A DNA stretch of 7,464 nt from contig CAJWGQ010000142.1 in NCBI GenBank assembly GCA_913041025.1, positions 1-7,464 of the forward strand, written 5' to 3'. The stretch's first letter is position 1, and each line of letters starts with the position of its first letter. The notes below the pieces were generated by a model. The model did no database searches, was not told where the DNA came from, and saw only the letters and a list, made by a program, of their open reading frames with translations. The translations under genes were made by a program, and so were the position numbers. This DNA comes from an uncultured Gammaproteobacteria bacterium (GTDB taxonomy: Bacteria; Pseudomonadota; Gammaproteobacteria; Pseudomonadales; Azotimanducaceae_A). Below, in pieces: positions 5,344 to 7,464 of this stretch.

Positions 5344-5359
5344 TGCTATAATTGTGCCA
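5344..5359 (-). promoter_or_regulatory. Sigma-54-type promoter of the lipoprotein gene
   Basis: On the minus strand, TGGCAC-AATTA-TAGCA matches the sigma-54 pattern TGGCAC-N5-TTGCA with one mismatch and exact GG-N10-GC spacing. The start site would be near 5333, leaving a leader of about 60 bases before ATG 5274. Polar flagellar genes commonly use RpoN with activators of the FlrC/FleQ type. Confidence 0.6.
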
Positions 5360-5381
5360 ATAGTCATCAAGACTACACAAA

Positions 5382-5401
5382 AGTAACCGATAATGATTAC
5401 T
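5382..5401. promoter_or_regulatory. Imperfect palindrome midway between divergent promoters
   Basis: AGTAACC (5382-5388) and GATTACT (5395-5401) are inverted with 6 of 7 positions matching. Exactly 22 bases separate the palindrome from each of the two sigma-54-type promoters (5344-5359 and 5424-5439). This is a candidate operator for a dimeric regulator acting on both. The regulator is unknown, and enhancer sites for sigma-54 activators are often farther away. Confidence 0.4.
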
Positions 5402-5423
5402 GGCGGCTCTTTTTTCGATTTTA

Positions 5424-5439
5424 AGGCACGAAAATTGCC
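5424..5439 (+). promoter_or_regulatory. Sigma-54-type promoter of pomAB
   Basis: AGGCAC-GAAAA-TTGCC matches the sigma-54 consensus TGGCAC-N5-TTGCA with the invariant GG and GC 10 bases apart. The predicted start is near 5450, giving a leader of about 38 bases before ATG 5488. A T-rich tract (5409-5422) sits immediately upstream. Confidence 0.7.
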
Positions 5440-5487
5440 TCTAGATAAAACTTAGTCGCATTATCGAGTCTCTACCATGGAGAAAAG

Positions 5488-6252
5488 ATGGATATAGCAA
5501 GCTTAATTGGGTTCTTAGGGGCGGTAGTGTTGATGATACTGCCGATGGCACAAGGCGTCGGTATTGGCGCTTTTGTCGACATGGCTTCGGTGCAAATTGT
5601 ATTTGGCGGATCATTAATGGTCCTATTGATGAGATCTCAGCTATCAGACTTTATTGCTATGTGGGCGCAAGTCTTCGCAAAGATCTTCACCGCAAAAATC
5701 GATGATCCTAAGGAACTAATCGAACAAATTACAGAACTCGCGCAAATAGTTAGAAAAGACGGAATGATTGCTCTTGAAGGCCAAGACATTGCAAATCCTT
5801 TCCTAGCCAAAGGCGTAGCGATGATGGTAGACAGTTCACCTCCCGAGGTCGTAACTGCGACCCTAGAAAACGACAATGATCTCATGAAAGTCCGGCATGA
5901 GACCGCCGTACAAATGTGGGTCTCCTGGGCCGATATCGCACCGGCAATGGGCATGATTGGTACGCTAATCGGCCTTGTCGGGATGTTGCAGAATATGAGC
6001 GACCCAAAGGCCATCGGTCCTGCCATGGCCGTGGCATTGTTAACCACAATGTACGGCGCGATAATCGCGAATGTATTAGCGAAACCGGTTTCTGAAAAAT
6101 TGGCGGCCTACTCACAAGCCGAACAGCTGAATAACGATTTAATTATGCAAGCAGTAGAGGAGATAGCCAAGGGGACTAACCCAAGGGTCATCTCAGACGT
6201 GCTCGCAAGTCGTTTGCCACCCAAGATTCGCGCCGAATTAGTAGAAGCTTAG
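5488..6252 (+). CDS. pomA: Flagellar motor stator protein PomA (MotA family)
   Basis: A 254-residue inner-membrane stator subunit; with PomB it forms the ion channel that drives rotor rotation. Four membrane segments are visible, at about 4-22, 31-48, 147-168 and 178-199, with a cytoplasmic loop between segments 2 and 3 carrying charged residues such as those in VRKDGMIALEGQD. The WADIAPAMGMIGTLIGLVGML stretch and ALLTTMYGAIIANVLAKPVSEKL are PomA-like. Asp31, Asp149 and Thr159 lie at or within one residue of positions tied to sodium use in Vibrio PomA (D31, D148, T158), and a Thr lies at 186. Length is close to Vibrio PomA. GGAG (5479-5482) is 5 bases before the start. It is followed after 16 bases by pomB. 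Sodium coupling is inferred from similarity. Confidence 0.93.
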   Translation: MDIASLIGFLGAVVLMILPMAQGVGIGAFVDMASVQIVFGGSLMVLLMRSQLSDFIAMWAQVFAKIFTAKIDDPKELIEQITELAQIVRKDGMIALEGQDIANPFLAKGVAMMVDSSPPEVVTATLENDNDLMKVRHETAVQMWVSWADIAPAMGMIGTLIGLVGMLQNMSDPKAIGPAMAVALLTTMYGAIIANVLAKPVSEKLAAYSQAEQLNNDLIMQAVEEIAKGTNPRVISDVLASRLPPKIRAELVEA

Positions 6253-6268
6253 CAAGTACGTATTTCAG

Positions 6269-7432
6269 ATGGCTGAAAACGATCCCGAACTAACGGAAGA
6301 GCTAGCGGAGGGCGAGCCGCCGCCGCTAGAAAACCTCGATCCTCCACCTCCGAAAGAGCCAAAACCCGAGGAATGCCCAGAGTGCCCAGGAGGTTCTCCA
6401 GCATGGATGGCAACGTTCGCCGACATGGCAACGCTTCTAATGGCTTTTTTCGTACTGCTTTTGTCCTTCGCCAACGTGAACGTACCTAAATTTCAACAGG
6501 TCAGTGGTTCGTTAGCCATCGCTTTTGGGGTCCAAAGAATAGTTCCGAAAATCGATATCCCGAAAGGAGAGACAATTCTCTCAACCGAATTCACACCCTC
6601 AAACGCAGAGTCCACGCTCATCATCAGCAAAACCCAACAAGTCGAAAACCCCAACGAAAGAAATGTTAAAGAGCTAACCGAGGAAAACGAGGCAGATAAA
6701 GACATCGAGGCCGATTTCATCGAAGTGTTGCAGGCTCTTGAAAACGAAGTCGAGCAAGGGCAGGTTAAAGTATTCATCAAGGATGAAAAAGTAGTTGTTG
6801 AAATGGTGGAGGACCTGAACGAAGACCTATCTCAGGGGAAAACAGGTCAAAGCATGGGTGGGAAAGTCGCTCAAGAAACCATAGAAATTGCCAAAAAGAT
6901 CACAGAAACCCAGGCCAAAGTCTCGAGCGAAGTAATCCTTCAAAGGCCAACCGACGGCAAACAAGTGGCAGAGGGTAGCGGCAACCGCTCCTCCGAAAAG
7001 TTTGAGACTATACGAGCGGCCTTAAGCCAGGAAATTCTTAGCGGTTTGGCCGAAGTCGAAAAAGACGGCGACAGCATTATTATACGCCTCGGCCAACAGG
7101 ACAGCTTTCAATCCGGAAGCGCGGATCTCCAAAATTCCTTTGCTTCAACTTTATCAAGTGTAGGTGAAGCTTTAGGTCAAACGGGTGGGATGGTTCGAGT
7201 CGAAGGTCACACAGATAATGTACCCATTGCCTTTAGTGAGCGGTTCAGGTCCAACTGGGATCTATCCTCTGCAAGGTCCGCTTCAGTCGCCAATTATCTG
7301 CTCGACAATACACCGGTTGAGCCTGGCCGAGTAACTATTACCGGCTTTGCAGATAGCAAGCCAATAGCAGACAACAATACAGCCGATGGGCGAGCCAAAA
7401 ATCGGCGGATTGAGGTAATCGTCGATGGCTGA
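6269..7432 (+). CDS. pomB: Flagellar motor stator protein PomB (MotB family)
   Basis: A 387-residue stator subunit that anchors the motor to peptidoglycan and carries the channel aspartate. Order of parts: an acidic, Pro-rich cytoplasmic tail (1-44) with PPP (17-19), PPPP (25-28) and CPEC (36-39); one membrane helix from about 50 with the key Asp52 in WMATFADMATLLMAFFVLLL; a plug/linker region beginning KFQQVSGSLAIAFGVQ; a long charged periplasmic linker (about 100-250); and an OmpA-like peptidoglycan-binding domain (about 270-387) with GHTDNVPI (Asp316) and DLSSARSASV (Arg336). It is longer than Vibrio PomB by tail and linker. Segment 155-188 resembles the pre-OmpA strand at 250-283. No Shine-Dalgarno sequence is visible before ATG 6269, so translational coupling to pomA is likely. 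Confidence 0.93.
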   Translation: MAENDPELTEELAEGEPPPLENLDPPPPKEPKPEECPECPGGSPAWMATFADMATLLMAFFVLLLSFANVNVPKFQQVSGSLAIAFGVQRIVPKIDIPKGETILSTEFTPSNAESTLIISKTQQVENPNERNVKELTEENEADKDIEADFIEVLQALENEVEQGQVKVFIKDEKVVVEMVEDLNEDLSQGKTGQSMGGKVAQETIEIAKKITETQAKVSSEVILQRPTDGKQVAEGSGNRSSEKFETIRAALSQEILSGLAEVEKDGDSIIIRLGQQDSFQSGSADLQNSFASTLSSVGEALGQTGGMVRVEGHTDNVPIAFSERFRSNWDLSSARSASVANYLLDNTPVEPGRVTITGFADSKPIADNNTADGRAKNRRIEVIVDG

Positions 7433-7464
7433 AACCGAAGACGACAATAAACCGGAGGACCTAA
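7425..7464 (+). CDS. Start of an unidentified gene overlapping pomB, 5' end only
   Basis: ATG 7425 opens a frame that reads MAETEDDNKPEDL and leaves the window. GAGGT (7412-7416) is 8 bases upstream, inside the end of pomB, and the frames overlap by 8 bases, so it would be coupled to pomB in the same operon. The 13 visible residues are acidic, like the PomB N terminus. They are too few to assign a function. Confidence 0.5.
   Translation, partial: MAETEDDNKPEDL

Noticed and set aside
5275..5370. N-terminal extension of the lipoprotein to ATG 5370
   Set aside because: It would start upstream of the predicted promoter and put 65 residues before the lipobox. The internal ATG at 5274 has a good AAGAGG sequence 9 bases upstream.
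5637..6047. Minus-strand open frame (136 residues) inside pomA
   Set aside because: It lies wholly opposite a well-conserved pomA, and its composition follows from that gene's codon usage.
6388..6409. AGGAGG followed by ATG inside pomB, a possible internal start
   Set aside because: The nearest ATG is out of frame and the in-frame one is 13 bases away. A start there would remove the conserved residues before the membrane helix. The bases come from Gly codons.

Overview
The window is a polar-type flagellar locus from a gammaproteobacterium, most likely marine. The pointers are tandem flagellins followed by flaG and fliS, sigma-28 (FliA) promoters before the flagellin genes, sigma-54-type promoters elsewhere, and a stator pair that reads as sodium-type PomA/PomB rather than enteric MotA/MotB. 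I cannot name the genus from this sequence.

Layout. Positions 1-174 are the 3' end of a first flagellin gene. A 444-base gap follows with three successive stem-loops, a TTGCC/GGCAA-rich stretch and a sigma-28 promoter. A complete 372-residue flagellin lies at 619-1737. A 483-base gap then repeats the same three-stem-loop arrangement and ends in another sigma-28 promoter and a structured leader. A larger 500-residue flagellin (2221-3723) runs without a visible terminator into flaG (3809-4204) and then fliS (start best placed at 4303). The cap gene fliD, usually found between flaG and fliS in related clusters, is absent. Convergent with fliS, 6 bases away, is a minus-strand gene for a small DUF1566/Lcl-type lipoprotein (4699-5274). 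Its promoter region faces that of pomA. Two sigma-54-type promoters diverge there, with an imperfect palindrome exactly midway. pomA (5488-6252) and pomB (6269-7432) follow, and a further gene overlapping the end of pomB starts at 7425 and leaves the window.

How it works together. The flagellins build the filament; FliS would chaperone flagellin; FlaG affects filament assembly or length; PomA/PomB form the torque-generating stator. The lipoprotein has no known role here, but its promoter arrangement suggests co-regulation with the stator.

The most unusual content is non-coding. (1) A stem-loop of about 60 bases is nearly identical after two flagellin genes, while the adjacent coding ends are only about 76% identical; its only two core differences face each other in a predicted stem. 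(2) Both complete flagellin genes have a GGGG ribosome-binding sequence in the four-base loop of a hairpin that ends exactly at the start codon, with unrelated stem sequences. (3) Both flagellin leaders share TTGAACGCGGCAA followed by a hairpin with a compensatory pair change. Together these suggest a post-transcriptional control layer on flagellin mRNA that I do not recognise.
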